A stretch of DNA of 64,000 nt from Streptomyces glaucescens (GCF_000761215.1 NZ_CP009438.1:6738501-6802500), one strand, 5' to 3'; positions 36,254 to 45,535 are shown, numbered from the stretch's first letter. Made by a program: numbers and translations. Notes: a model not told the origin generated them from the sequence alone.

Positions 36254-39200
36254 TCAGACGATCTCGACGAGCAGATCCCCGCCCTCCACCTGCTGGACAC
36301 GATTGATGGCGAGCCGGCTCACCCGGCCGGAACGCGGGGCGGTGACGGCGGCCTCCATCTTCATCGCCTCGATGGTGGCCACGGTCCCCCCGGCCGTCAC
36401 CTCGTCGCCCTCCGCGACCGACAGCGTGACCACCCCGGCGAACGGCGCGGCGACATGGCCCGCATCGGCGCGGTCGGCCTTCTCGGTCACCGGTACGTCG
36501 GACGCCGCCGCGGCGTCCCGGACCTGGATCGGCCGCAACTGCCCGTTCAGGCTCGACATCACGGTGCGCAGACCGCGCTCGTCGGGCTCGCCGACGGCCT
36601 GCAGCTCGATGAGCAGCCGCACCCCCGGCTCCAGGTCCACGGCGTACTCCTTGGCGGGACGCAGGCCGTAGAAGAAGTCCTTGCTGTCCAGCACGCTGGT
36701 GTCGCCGTACGCCTGCCGGTGCGCCTCGAAGTCGCGCGTCGGGCCCGGGAACAGCAGCCGGTTGAGCGTCGCGCGCCGGGACTTCTCCAGCCCCGCGCGG
36801 TCCTCCGCCGACAGCTCCCGCACCGGCTTCGCCGCCCCGCGCCCCTGGAGCGCCTTCGTCCGGAACGGCTCCGGCCAGCCGCCGGGCGGGGTGCCCAGCT
36901 CACCGCGCAGGAACCCGATGACGGAGTCCGGGATGTCGAACCGGTCCGGCGTCGCCTCGAAGTCCTCCGGCGTCACCCCCGCCCCCACCAGGTGCAGGGC
37001 CAGGTCGCCGACCACCTTGGAGGACGGGGTGACCTTCACCAGACGGCCGAGGATGCGGTCGGCCGCCGCGTACATCGCCTCGATCTCCTCGAACCGGTCG
37101 CCGAGGCCCAGCGCGACCGCCTGGGTGCGCAGGTTGGAGAGCTGGCCGCCGGGGATCTCGTGGTGGTAGACGCGCCCGGTGGGGGAGGCGAGCCCGGACT
37201 CGAACGGGGCGTACACCTTGCGCACGCCCTCCCAGTACGGCTCCAGGTCACCGACCGCCTGCAGGTCCAGCCCGGTCGGCCGGTCCGAGTGGTCGGTGGC
37301 CGCCACGATCGCCGACAGCGACGGCTGCGAGGTGGTGCCCGCCATCGACGCCACCGCCCCGTCCACGGCGTCCACCCCCGCCTGCGCCGCCGCGAGATAG
37401 GTGGCGAGCTGGCCGCCCGCGGTGTCGTGGGTGTGCAGGTGCACCGGCAGGCCGAACTCGCGGCGCAGCGCGGACACCAGCGTCGCGGCGGCGGGCGCGC
37501 GCAGCAGCCCCGCCATGTCCTTCACGGCCAGCACATGGGCGCCGGCCTCGACGATCTGCTCGGCCAGCCGCAGGTAGTAGTCCAGGGTGTAGAGCCGCTC
37601 GCCCGGATCCGACAGGTCGGCCGTGTAGCAGAGCGCGACCTCGGCGACCGCCGTGCCGGTCTCCCGCACGGCCTCGATGGCGGGCCGCATCTGCGAGACG
37701 TCGTTCAGCGCGTCGAAGATTCGGAAGATGTCGATGCCGGTGGCCGCGGCCTCCTGCACGAAAGCGTCGGTCACCTCGGTGGGGTAGGGCGTGTAGCCGA
37801 CCGTGTTGCGTCCGCGCAGCAGCATCTGCAGACAGATGTTGGGCACCGCCTCGCGCAGCGCGGCCAGCCGCTCCCACGGGTCCTCGGCGAGGAAGCGCAG
37901 CGCCACGTCGTACGTCGCGCCGCCCCAGCACTCCAGGGAGAGCAGCCCGGGGAGGGTGTGCGCGACATGCGGGGCCACGGCCAGCAGGTCCTTGGTGCGC
38001 ACCCGGGTGGCCAGCAGCGACTGGTGGGCGTCGCGGAAGGTGGTGTCGGTGACGGCGAGACCGGGCGCCTCGCGCAGCGCGCGGGCGAAGCCCTCCGGGC
38101 CCAGCTCGGCCAGCCGCTGCCGGGAGCCCGCGGGAGGCTGCCCGGCCGGCAGCGGAGGCAGCTTGGCGGTGGGGTCCATCAGTTCCGGCCGCTCCCCGTG
38201 CGGCTTGTTGACGGTGACGTCGGCGAGATACGTCAGCAGCTTGGTGCCGCGGTCGGCGGAGTGCCGGGCGGTGAGCAGGTGCGGGCGCTGCTCGATGAAC
38301 GACGTGGTCACCCGGCCCGCCTGGAAGTCCGGGTCGTCCAGGACGGCCTGGAGGAAGGGGATGTTCGTCGCGACACCGCGGATGCGGAACTCGGCCACCG
38401 CCCGCCGGGCCCGGCCGATCGCGGCCGTGAAGTCACGGCCCCGGCAGGTGAGCTTCACCAGCATCGAGTCGAAGTGGGCGCTGATCTCCGTACCGGCGTG
38501 CGTGGTGCCGCCGTCCAGCCGGATGCCGGACCCGCCGGGGGAGCGGTAGGCGCTGATCCGGCCGGTGTCCGGACGGAAGCCGTTGGCCGGGTCCTCGGTG
38601 GTGATGCGGCACTGCAGGGCGGCACCGCGCAGGGTCAGCGTCTCCTGGGACAGCCCCAGGTCCGCCAGCGTCTCGCCGGAGGCGATGCGCAGCTGTGCCT
38701 GCACCAGGTCGACGTCGGTCACCTCCTCGGTGACGGTGTGCTCGACCTGGATGCGCGGGTTCATCTCGATGAAGACGTGGTTGCCGTCCCGGTCGAGCAG
38801 GAACTCCACCGTGCCCGCGTTGCGGTAGCCGATCTCCCGCGCGAACCGCACCGCGTCCGCGCAGATCCGCTCCCGCAGCTCCGGGTCGAGGCCGGGCGCG
38901 GGCGCCAGCTCGATCACCTTCTGGTGGCGGCGCTGCAGCGAGCAGTCCCGCTCGAACAGGTGCATGACGTTGCCCTCGCCGTCGGCGAGGATCTGCACCT
39001 CGATGTGGCGCGGATCGACGACCGCCTTCTCCAGGAACACGGTCGGGTCGCCGAACGCCGACGCCGCCTCCCGGGACGCCGCCTCGATGGACTCACGCAG
39101 CGCCGCGGCATCCTCCACGCGGCGCATCCCGCGCCCGCCGCCGCCCGCGACCGCCTTCACGAACACCGGGAACCCGATCTCCTCGGCGGCCTGGACCAGT

Positions 39201-39628
39201 TCGTCGACGTCCCGGGAAGGCGCCGACGAGCCGAGGACCGGCACCCCGGCCGCGCGGGCGGCGGCCACCGCGCGGGCCTTGTTCCCGGTCAGCTCCAGCG
39301 TGCCGGCGTCCGGGCCGACGAAGGTGATGCCCGCCTCGGCGCAGGCGCGCGCCAGTTCCGGATTCTCGGACAGGAAGCCGTAGCCCGGGTACACGGCGTC
39401 CGCACCCGCCCGCCGGGCGGCCCGCACGATCTCCTCCACCGACAGGTAGGCGCGCACCGGGTGCCCCGGCTCCCCGATCTCGTACGCCTCGTCGGCCTTG
39501 AGCCGGTGCAGCGAGTTGCGGTCCTCGTGCGGGAAGACGGCGACCGTGCGCGCGCCCAGTTCGTAGCCGGCGCGGAACGCGCGAATCGCGATCTCGCCTC
39601 GGTTGGCGACCAGCACCTTGCGGAACAT
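36254..39628 (-). CDS. pyc: Pyruvate carboxylase
   Basis: 1124 residues. Adds CO2 to pyruvate to make oxaloacetate (anaplerosis), biotin-dependent, cytoplasmic. Biotin carboxylase domain (1-450): MFRKVLVANRGEIAIRAFRA, FVKAVAGGGGRGMRRV (ATP grasp), ERDCSLQRRHQKVIE, FIEMNPRIQVEHTVTEEVT. Carboxyltransferase domain (about 530-800): TDTTFRDAHQSLLATRVRT, LECWGGATYDVALRFL, AVKDMAGLLRAPAA, HLHTHDTAGGQLATYLAA (metal His). Then the tetramerisation/PYC_OADA region and a C-terminal biotinyl domain with EAMKMEA and biotinylation site Lys1090. Start ATG 39628. Monocistronic. Confidence 0.97.
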   Translation of the reverse strand: MFRKVLVANRGEIAIRAFRAGYELGARTVAVFPHEDRNSLHRLKADEAYEIGEPGHPVRAYLSVEEIVRAARRAGADAVYPGYGFLSENPELARACAEAGITFVGPDAGTLELTGNKARAVAAARAAGVPVLGSSAPSRDVDELVQAAEEIGFPVFVKAVAGGGGRGMRRVEDAAALRESIEAASREAASAFGDPTVFLEKAVVDPRHIEVQILADGEGNVMHLFERDCSLQRRHQKVIELAPAPGLDPELRERICADAVRFAREIGYRNAGTVEFLLDRDGNHVFIEMNPRIQVEHTVTEEVTDVDLVQAQLRIASGETLADLGLSQETLTLRGAALQCRITTEDPANGFRPDTGRISAYRSPGGSGIRLDGGTTHAGTEISAHFDSMLVKLTCRGRDFTAAIGRARRAVAEFRIRGVATNIPFLQAVLDDPDFQAGRVTTSFIEQRPHLLTARHSADRGTKLLTYLADVTVNKPHGERPELMDPTAKLPPLPAGQPPAGSRQRLAELGPEGFARALREAPGLAVTDTTFRDAHQSLLATRVRTKDLLAVAPHVAHTLPGLLSLECWGGATYDVALRFLAEDPWERLAALREAVPNICLQMLLRGRNTVGYTPYPTEVTDAFVQEAAATGIDIFRIFDALNDVSQMRPAIEAVRETGTAVAEVALCYTADLSDPGERLYTLDYYLRLAEQIVEAGAHVLAVKDMAGLLRAPAAATLVSALRREFGLPVHLHTHDTAGGQLATYLAAAQAGVDAVDGAVASMAGTTSQPSLSAIVAATDHSDRPTGLDLQAVGDLEPYWEGVRKVYAPFESGLASPTGRVYHHEIPGGQLSNLRTQAVALGLGDRFEEIEAMYAAADRILGRLVKVTPSSKVVGDLALHLVGAGVTPEDFEATPDRFDIPDSVIGFLRGELGTPPGGWPEPFRTKALQGRGAAKPVRELSAEDRAGLEKSRRATLNRLLFPGPTRDFEAHRQAYGDTSVLDSKDFFYGLRPAKEYAVDLEPGVRLLIELQAVGEPDERGLRTVMSSLNGQLRPIQVRDAAAASDVPVTEKADRADAGHVAAPFAGVVTLSVAEGDEVTAGGTVATIEAMKMEAAVTAPRSGRVSRLAINRVQQVEGGDLLVEIV

Positions 39629-39782
39629 CCTGGATCCCTTCGCCCTGCCGGTGAGAGGACCATGGTGTCGGCGGCCGGACGGTACTGCCATGTGAACCGG
39701 GCCACTTGACCGGTTCACGCCCGGCCCCGGCGCGGCGCCCGCCCACGGCCAGGGCATGATCCGATCAGGCACACTGTGCGGA

Positions 39783-40514
39783 ATGGACGACTATCGCCCG
39801 GTCCACCGGGAACCCGCGACGGACCGGTACGGACGACTGCTCATACGGACGGCGGACCTCGCCCCCGCCGACTGGCTCGTCGAGCGGCTCCGGCGGGACG
39901 GTGCCCTCGGCATCGTCGCCGGGGTCAGCGCGCCCGGCTTCCCCGCCTACGCCCGCATCCTGCACCCCGCCACGCTCGGCGAACAGCCGGTGCGCTGGGC
40001 GACGGTGGCCGCCGCCCACGGACGTTGCGGGGTGACGGGGACGACCCGCTGGCACGAGGTGACCGGCGTCGGCATCGACGACCGGACCGCCTCGGACCTG
40101 GGCCTGCCCGACGTCTGGGACGAGCACCCGGCCGAAGGGCCCACCCCGCCCGACGTCGCCCGCGCCCTGATCCCCGTCCTGGCCCGGCACACCCGGACCC
40201 CGGACCGCTGCTGGTTCGGCCTGTGGAGCGGCTACGGCCGCCGGGACTTCGACCACCTCCCGACCTTCCCGACGCCCGGCCGCGACGAGATCCTCCTCGA
40301 GGGACCGCTCGCCGACGCCGTGTCGCCCGCCCTGCCGGACGACTTCGACGAACTGCCCGACCTTTGGTGGCCCGAGGACCGCGCCTGGTGCGTCGGCGGA
40401 GACGTCGACCTGGTCAGCACCTACGTCGGCGGATCCCCGGAGCTCATCGCCGACCTGCTGGCCGCGCCCGGCCTGGAGGCACACCCCGTCGGACCCGGTG
40501 ACCTCCTGGACTGA
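39783..40514 (+). CDS. Hypothetical protein (243 aa)
   Basis: The ATG at 39783 has no ribosome-binding site, while CACACT lies 8-14 bases upstream, so the transcript may be leaderless. Sequence is rich in Trp, Pro and acidic residues (ADWLVERLRRDGALGIVAGVSAPG, VTGTTRWHEVTGVGIDD, CWFGLWSGYGRRDFDHLPTF, LPDLWWPEDRAWCVGGDVDLVSTYVGG). No signal peptide or membrane segment. It resembles conserved actinobacterial proteins of unknown function. Its stop is within an imperfect tandem repeat. Confidence 0.7.
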   Translation: MDDYRPVHREPATDRYGRLLIRTADLAPADWLVERLRRDGALGIVAGVSAPGFPAYARILHPATLGEQPVRWATVAAAHGRCGVTGTTRWHEVTGVGIDDRTASDLGLPDVWDEHPAEGPTPPDVARALIPVLARHTRTPDRCWFGLWSGYGRRDFDHLPTFPTPGRDEILLEGPLADAVSPALPDDFDELPDLWWPEDRAWCVGGDVDLVSTYVGGSPELIADLLAAPGLEAHPVGPGDLLD

Positions 40515-40620
40515 CCGGCCGGTCCGGCGGCCTCCTGACCTGAGTCCGGCCGGTCCGGCGGCCTCCCGACCTGGGACCGCACGGTCCGGCGGCCCTCCTG
40601 CACTGAGACCGGCCTGGCGG
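40502..40620. repeat. Four imperfect tandem repeats of about 31 bp
   Basis: Units are like CCTCCTGACCTGAGTCCGGC then CGGTCCGGCGG, with about 29-31 bases each. They start at 40502, 40531, 40562 and near 40593. The first covers the stop codon of the preceding gene. Confidence 0.75.
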
Positions 40621-40746
40621 CGCCTTCCTTGCCGAACCGGGCCCGTCGGCCCACGGCGCGCGGCCCGGCCACCCGCGGGGCCAGGCCCATGGACGCCGCA
40701 CCCGAGGCCGGCCGACCACCTCCATGGCGGGCGCGCGGCCCGGGGA

Positions 40747-41544
40747 TCAGCCCTCTGCCGGGGTGAGGACGACGAAGTCCGCGTTCGCAGGGTCCAGGCA
40801 GACCGCCAGCCGGCCCACCCCTTCCGCGTCCTCCGGCCCCATCTGCACTGTGCCGCCGTTCCGGGTGACCGCGGCGACCGCCGCGTCGCAGTCCTCGACG
40901 TTGAAGACCGGGTGCCAGTAGGGCCTGCCGTTCGCCAGGCCCAGGTTCTCGCGGGGCAGTTCCATCACGCCGCCGTGCATCCGCTCGTCGGGCTGTCCGG
41001 CGGGCGTGATGAGCGAGTAGGTGCCTCCGCCGCCGGGCAGCTCCATGTCGCTGAAGCGCCACCCGAGGACGCCGCCGTAGAACTCCTTCGCGCCGGCGGC
41101 GTCGCTGGTGTACAGCTCGGTCCACGACATGGAGCCCGGCTCGTCGACCAGTTCCACGCCCTTGGTGGTGCCCGGCTGCCAGACGGCGAACTGGCCGCCC
41201 AGCGGGTCGCTGTACTGCGCCATGCGGCCCCACTCGCCGAGGTCTCTCGGCTCCACCCGCACGCTGCCGCCCCCGTCGCGCACCGCCTGGGTGGTGGCGT
41301 CCGCGTCGGCGACGCTGAAGTAGATCATCCAGGCGGAGCGGGCGCCTTCCTCGGTGAGCTTGCCGAGCCCCGCCACGATCTTGCCGTCCTTGCGGAACAT
41401 GCCGCCTTCCATGTCCCCGCCGTCTCCCATGGACTCGTAGTCCCATCCGAGCACGGACCCGTAGAAGGCCGCGGCGGCCCGGACGTCGGGGGAGCCTAGG
41501 TCGAGCCAGCAGGGGGAGCCGGGAGCGAAATCCGTGGTGATCAT
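40747..41544 (-). CDS. Two-domain VOC (glyoxalase-fold) protein
   Basis: 265 residues made of two vicinal-oxygen-chelate domains in tandem. Domain 1: PCWLDLGSPDVRAAAAFYGSVLGWDYESM ending YSDPLGGQFAVWQPG. Domain 2: SWTELYTSDAAGAKEFYGGVLGWRFSDME ending CLDPANADFVVLTPAEG. It resembles M. tuberculosis Cfp30B-type VOC proteins, whose function is not settled. Metal ligands are not certain. The ATG at 41544 has AAAGG upstream. It stands downstream of the MFS gene on the same strand and may be co-expressed. Confidence 0.85.
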   Translation of the reverse strand: MITTDFAPGSPCWLDLGSPDVRAAAAFYGSVLGWDYESMGDGGDMEGGMFRKDGKIVAGLGKLTEEGARSAWMIYFSVADADATTQAVRDGGGSVRVEPRDLGEWGRMAQYSDPLGGQFAVWQPGTTKGVELVDEPGSMSWTELYTSDAAGAKEFYGGVLGWRFSDMELPGGGGTYSLITPAGQPDERMHGGVMELPRENLGLANGRPYWHPVFNVEDCDAAVAAVTRNGGTVQMGPEDAEGVGRLAVCLDPANADFVVLTPAEG

Positions 41545-41741
41545 GCCGACGACGCCTTTCCGTGGTTCGTGTGTGAACCCAGCGTGACACCGGCCACTGA
41601 CAATCGCCTGCCGGGCCGTCCCTCCGCGGGCCGGCGGCCCCGGGACAGCACGGTCGGCCCGGGCCGCCGCGCGCGGCGGACGTGCCCCGAGGAGCCCGCC
41701 GGCCGCCGGGCGGTGTCGCCCCCGCCCGGCGGACCGACGGC

Positions 41742-43349
41742 TCAGCCGGCCTTCGCGTCCTCCTTGTGGGGCTCCGCCGCGGTCTCCCCGGGCCGTGCGC
41801 CCGCGGCCCGGCGGCCGGGCAGGACGAGCAGGACGATCAGGGCGCCGGCCGCCATGATGACGCCGCCGACCAGACTGGTGTGCGCGACACCGTGGGCGAA
41901 CGACTCGTGCACGGCGTCCACCAGGGCCCGGGCCTGCTGGGGACCGCCGTTCGGGGCCCCCGCGATCCGTTCGGCGACCGCGAGGCCGCCGCCCACCGAC
42001 TCCTTCGCGGCGTCCAGGGCGCCCTGCGGGAGCCGGCCGCCGGCCAGGCCGGTCAGTTCGTCCTGGTAGGCGGTGCTGAGCAACGAGCCCAGGACGGCGA
42101 TGCCGAGCGAGCCGCCCAGTTCCAGCGAGGTGTCGTTGGCGCCGCCGCCGACGCCCAGCTCCGACTCGGGGAAGGAGCCCATGATCGTGTCGGTCGCCGG
42201 GGACACGCTGAGCCCGATCGCGAAGCCCAGCAGCAGCAGCGACGGCACGAAGTCGGCGTACGACGAGCCCTTGTCGATCTGGGTGAGCAGGAACACGGAC
42301 ACGGTCCCGGTCACCATGCCGGGCACGATCGTGGCCTTGACCCCGAGCTTCGGCGTCAGCCTGCCGGTGACCGCGGCGCCCGCGAACACCGCACCGGCCA
42401 GCGGGAGCAGCCGCACCCCGGTCTCCAGGGCGTCGTGGCCGAGGACGAACTGGAGGTACTGCGTGGCGTAGTAGATCGAGCCGAACGCGCCGAAGAAGAA
42501 GAACAGCACCGCGATCATCGAGCCGCTGAACGGCCGCAGGGCGAACTTGCGCACGTCGAGCATGGGCTGGGGGTGCCTCAGCTCCCACAGCGTGAACGCG
42601 GTGAACCCGGCACCCGCGACCACGGCCGCCGCGACCGGGCCGCTGCCCCAGCCGAAGTGCGGGCCCTCGATGATCGCGTAGACCAGGGAGCCGACGGAGA
42701 CGATCGACAGCAGGCCGCCCACGTAGTCGATCCGGCCCATGCCCTCCGCCCGGGACGGCGGTACGAGGACGAAGGCGCCGACGACGGCGGCGACGGCGAC
42801 GGGCACGTTGATCAGGAAGGTCGAGCCCCAGGCGTGGTCCTCCAGCAGCCAGCCGGCCAGCAGCGGGCCGACGGCGATGGCCAGGCCGGAGGTGGCCGTC
42901 CAGGCGGTGATGGCCCGGGCCCGTTCCCGCTTCGGGAAGGTCGCGACCAGCAGGGACAGGGTGGCCGGCATGACCACGGCGGCGCCGACGCCCATGACGG
43001 CGCGGGCGGTGATGACCGGAGCGGTCTCGTCGACCAGGCTGCCCATCACCGAACCGCCCGCGAAGACCAGCAGGCCCAGGACCAGGGCGCCGCGGCGGCT
43101 GTACTTGTCGCCGATCGCGCCCAGCACCAGCATCAGCGCGGCGTACGGCACGGTGTACCCGTCGATCACCCACTGCAGGTCGCTGCTGCTGAGCCGCAGG
43201 TCCTCGGTCATGGCGGGGGCGGCGACGATCAGGGACGTGTTGGCCATGACCACGATCAGCAGGCTCAGGCACAGCACGAGCAGTGCCCACCAGCGCCGCC
43301 GGTACGGCTCCGGCATCCTCTCGACCGGTGTGCGGGCGACGAGCGGCAT
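41742..43349 (-). CDS. MFS transporter, DHA2 family (14 TMS drug exporter)
   Basis: 535 residues with about 14 membrane segments. Motif A-like GAIGDKYSRRGALVLGLLVFA, motif B/C-like regions (TARAVMGVGAAVVMPATLSLL; WTATSGLAIAVGPLLAGWLLE) and the start region LLIVVMANTSLIVAAPAMTEDL are those of QacA/EmrB-type drug:H+ antiporters. RBS AGGAG lies 7 bases before the ATG at 43349. The gene is divergent from a TetR regulator and its promoter carries a palindrome overlapping the -35 region, so drug-inducible derepression is probable. Confidence 0.92.
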   Translation of the reverse strand: MPLVARTPVERMPEPYRRRWWALLVLCLSLLIVVMANTSLIVAAPAMTEDLRLSSSDLQWVIDGYTVPYAALMLVLGAIGDKYSRRGALVLGLLVFAGGSVMGSLVDETAPVITARAVMGVGAAVVMPATLSLLVATFPKRERARAITAWTATSGLAIAVGPLLAGWLLEDHAWGSTFLINVPVAVAAVVGAFVLVPPSRAEGMGRIDYVGGLLSIVSVGSLVYAIIEGPHFGWGSGPVAAAVVAGAGFTAFTLWELRHPQPMLDVRKFALRPFSGSMIAVLFFFFGAFGSIYYATQYLQFVLGHDALETGVRLLPLAGAVFAGAAVTGRLTPKLGVKATIVPGMVTGTVSVFLLTQIDKGSSYADFVPSLLLLGFAIGLSVSPATDTIMGSFPESELGVGGGANDTSLELGGSLGIAVLGSLLSTAYQDELTGLAGGRLPQGALDAAKESVGGGLAVAERIAGAPNGGPQQARALVDAVHESFAHGVAHTSLVGGVIMAAGALIVLLVLPGRRAAGARPGETAAEPHKEDAKAG

Positions 43350-43449
43350 CGGGCGCTCCTAGGGGGGTGAGACGACGGCTTTCCGAGTGGTGGGAGCGGC
43401 TCCGTCGCGGCTCCTGGCACCGCGGGCAGTTAATTGCCCATGGATGTGC

Positions 43450-43479
43450 AGATTAATTTGTTGCATGTCAGTGTGCAAC
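43450..43479 (-). promoter_or_regulatory. MFS promoter overlapped by a TetR-type operator
   Basis: Minus strand: TTGCAC (43478-43473), 17-base spacer, TAATCT (43455-43450). GTTGCA-N8-TGCAAC (43460-43479) is a palindrome covering the -35 box and half of the spacer. A TetR protein bound there would block polymerase. Confidence 0.65.
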
Positions 43480-43719
43480 TTGTACTTGCTCGCCGATGTG
43501 CAAACAGCGGGTGCCCGGTCGGCTGCCCGTGACACCCGCGCGGGGCGGCGCACCAAGGGGGTGCCACGCGGTGTGCCGGGCTCCGGGCGCCCGGCACCTC
43601 TCGCTGGTCCGGCCGGAGCGGCGGGACGCCGCCTGGCCGCCGGCGCGGCCGTGAGGGGTGCGGCGCGTGGCAAGATGACCTGCCGTCCCGTCGTCCCAGC
43701 GAGTCCGTGAGGTTGTGCC

Positions 43720-44367
43720 GTGGTCTCCAAGTCCGTGGCCCGCGAGCCCGTGCGGCGCAACGCGCGGTCCAACCGGGCCCGCATCCTTGCCGCCGCCCGG
43801 CAGGAGCTGGGCCGGAACCCCGAGGTGACGCTGGAGGAGATCGCGCGGGCCGCCGGCGTGGTGCGCCGCACCCTCTTCGGGCACTTCCCGGGGCGTGCCG
43901 CCCTCGTCGAGGCGCTGGCCGAGGAGGCCTCCGCCGCCCTGCGGGACGCGGTGGCGAGCCGGCCGGACGTGACGGAGCCGCCCGAGAACGCGCTCGCCCG
44001 GCTCGTCCTCGCGATCTGGCCCGTGGGCGACCGCTACCGGCTGCTGCTGGCGCTCGCCCGCCAGGACCTCGGCCCCGAGCGGGTGTCCGAGGTGCTGTCC
44101 CCGGCCCGCGCCGAGGCCGCGGCGATCCTGGAGCGGGGGCAGGACGCGGGGGCCTTCCACGCGCAGCTCCCGCCGGCCGTGCTCAACGCGGGCCTGGAGG
44201 CGCTGATCCTCTCCCTGCTGGAGAGCGTCAACGCGGGCGCCTGGGAGGACGACGGCTCGGGCACCGCGGTCGCCACCCTGATCGCGGCGGGGGTGCCGCA
44301 GGACCGGGCGACCGGCATCGCGGAAGCGGTCGCCGCCGAGGTGCGGGCGGCTGCCGCCGGCGGGTGA
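43720..44367 (+). CDS. TetR-family transcriptional regulator
   Basis: 215 residues. N-terminal helix-turn-helix RARILAAARQELGRNPEVTLEEIARAAGVVRRTLFGHF split over the usual three helices; the ligand-binding helical bundle follows (LARLVLAIWPVGDRYRLLLALAR, RVSEVLSPARAEAAAILERGQD, VLNAGLEALILSLLESV). The GTG at 43720 follows GAGG. Divergent from a DHA2 exporter gene, it is the obvious repressor, acting at 43460-43479. Confidence 0.92.
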   Translation: MVSKSVAREPVRRNARSNRARILAAARQELGRNPEVTLEEIARAAGVVRRTLFGHFPGRAALVEALAEEASAALRDAVASRPDVTEPPENALARLVLAIWPVGDRYRLLLALARQDLGPERVSEVLSPARAEAAAILERGQDAGAFHAQLPPAVLNAGLEALILSLLESVNAGAWEDDGSGTAVATLIAAGVPQDRATGIAEAVAAEVRAAAAGG

Positions 44368-44571
44368 ACGGCGCTCTCACGGTTCCGCGCCGGACCGTCG
44401 GACTGCTGCCGCTGCCGCTGCCGCTGCCGGGCTGCCGGGCTGCCGGACCGCCGCGCCGCCGTGGCGGCCGGGTCCGGGGCCGGGCCCGGTGGTGTCCGCC
44501 GACGGCCGTGTCGGAGGCGTGTGGTGGGATGTCCGGACCGAGATCGGTTGATCGAGCAGGGGGACTTTGTG

Positions 44572-44847
44572 ATGACCGAGTATCCGTCGCTGACCCGCGC
44601 ACTGGCCGAGGCGCTGGTCGACGTCCTGTGGTTCGTCGAAGGCTGTGAGGACGAGCAGATGGACCCGGACGACGCCGTCAAGGTCCTGGAAGGCGCCGCG
44701 CACGTCATGGGCGGGCTCTCCGCCGATCAGCGGGGCGAACTGCTCGACCTTCTGGGCGAGATGGCGGAGGAGGAGACGGATCCGGACCGGCGGGACTTCC
44801 TCGAGGACTTCCCGGAGGGGTTCGGTCTCGTGGACGACCCGGCCTGA
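44572..44847 (+). CDS. Small acidic hypothetical protein (91 aa)
   Basis: The ATG at 44572 lies after GCAGGGGG (44556-44563). It begins MTEYPSLTRALAEALVDVLW and is strongly acidic (CEDEQMDPDDAVKVLEGAAHV, MAEEETDPDRRDFLEDFPEGF). Predicted all-helical and cytoplasmic. I do not recognise a family. It is close to the TetR gene but separated by 204 bases, including a CTGCCG repeat stretch, so it is probably independent. Confidence 0.7.
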   Translation: MTEYPSLTRALAEALVDVLWFVEGCEDEQMDPDDAVKVLEGAAHVMGGLSADQRGELLDLLGEMAEEETDPDRRDFLEDFPEGFGLVDDPA

Positions 44848-44920
44848 CCGGCGCCGCGCCGGAGCCGCCACCGAGGCTTCCCTCGATGGCGGCCCCGGCC
44901 GTGACCACCGCGGCGCCCCT

Positions 44921-44992
44921 CGTCGCTTCTCGCCTGTCGCCTGGCGCCCGTTGTCCGTCACTCGTCGCCCGTCGCCCGTGGCCCGTCGTACG
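44921..44992. repeat. Low-complexity CGTCGCC / CGCCCGT repeats
   Basis: A stretch of about 70 bases with variants of CGTCGCCCGT, CGCCTGTCGCC and CCCGTCGTACG, between two small hypothetical genes. Non-coding as far as can be seen. Confidence 0.6.
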
Positions 44993-45121
44993 TTGAGACG
45001 ACCAGCGCCTCTTATGAGTTGTTGCGGCATTCGGGGGACCGTCGGGCCGCACCGCAACCGTGACGGCGGGTCGCGCGACCTCAACGGGCAGACAGACAGC
45101 CCCGAGTGAGGGAGAACCGCG

Positions 45122-45421
45122 GTGCACACCCACAGCGACACACTCGTCCCGGCCGCCGACGTCCCGCCCGTCCGCGACCCGTACGGCCTCGCCGGACCCG
45201 ATCGCCGCGACGGGGACTACCTGCTCGCGCCCCCGGACCCGGCCGCCCGCGTGGGCGGCCCGCTCGGCCCCGCGGACCGGCGCCGCCTGGACCTGCACGC
45301 CGCTCTCACGATCCGAGGCATCGCGCCCCGCCCCGGGGACCAGTTCGCCGTGAACGCCATCGGCTCCCTGGGTGACGCCGTGACCGCCGCGGTGCTGCGG
45401 TGGATCGCGTACGACGGCTGA
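45122..45421 (+). CDS. Small hypothetical protein (99 aa)
   Basis: The GTG at 45122 follows GAGGGAGAA. The sequence starts MHTHSDTLVPAADVPPVRD, is rich in Asp, Arg, Pro, and ends in a more hydrophobic helix (GDAVTAAVLRWIAYDG). No domain recognised. It may be a small regulatory or structural protein; nothing in the context assigns a role. Confidence 0.6.
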   Translation: MHTHSDTLVPAADVPPVRDPYGLAGPDRRDGDYLLAPPDPAARVGGPLGPADRRRLDLHAALTIRGIAPRPGDQFAVNAIGSLGDAVTAAVLRWIAYDG

Positions 45422-45473
45422 CCGGGCCTGCCCGACGGCTGCCGCCTCCTGTCCGGGAGCTCCCGGAAGACCC

Positions 45474-45535
45474 TTGCCGGGACGCCCCACCCTTCGTTTA
45501 GACTCGGAGTCCAGACATTGGATTCTCAGTCCAGA
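45474..45535 (+). promoter_or_regulatory. Promoter and repeated operator of the YheO-type regulator operon
   Basis: TTGCCG (45474-45479), 19-base spacer, TAGACT (45499-45504). The perfect palindrome GACTCGGAGTC (45501-45511) overlaps the -10 box, and AGTCCAGA occurs twice (45508, 45528), 20 bases apart. This is a likely autoregulatory site. Confidence 0.5.

Noticed and set aside
36068..39709. Plus-strand open frame of over 1200 codons opposite pyruvate carboxylase
   Set aside because: Mirror of pyc codon bias; pyc is full-length and unmistakable.
39756..39782. Earlier start (ATG 39756) for the hypothetical gene at 39783
   Set aside because: No ribosome-binding site, and it would place the promoter-like CACACT inside the coding region.
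44401..44445. CTGCCG tandem stretch as a regulatory element
   Set aside because: Only about four clean copies, common in high-G+C spacers; no associated promoter or hairpin.
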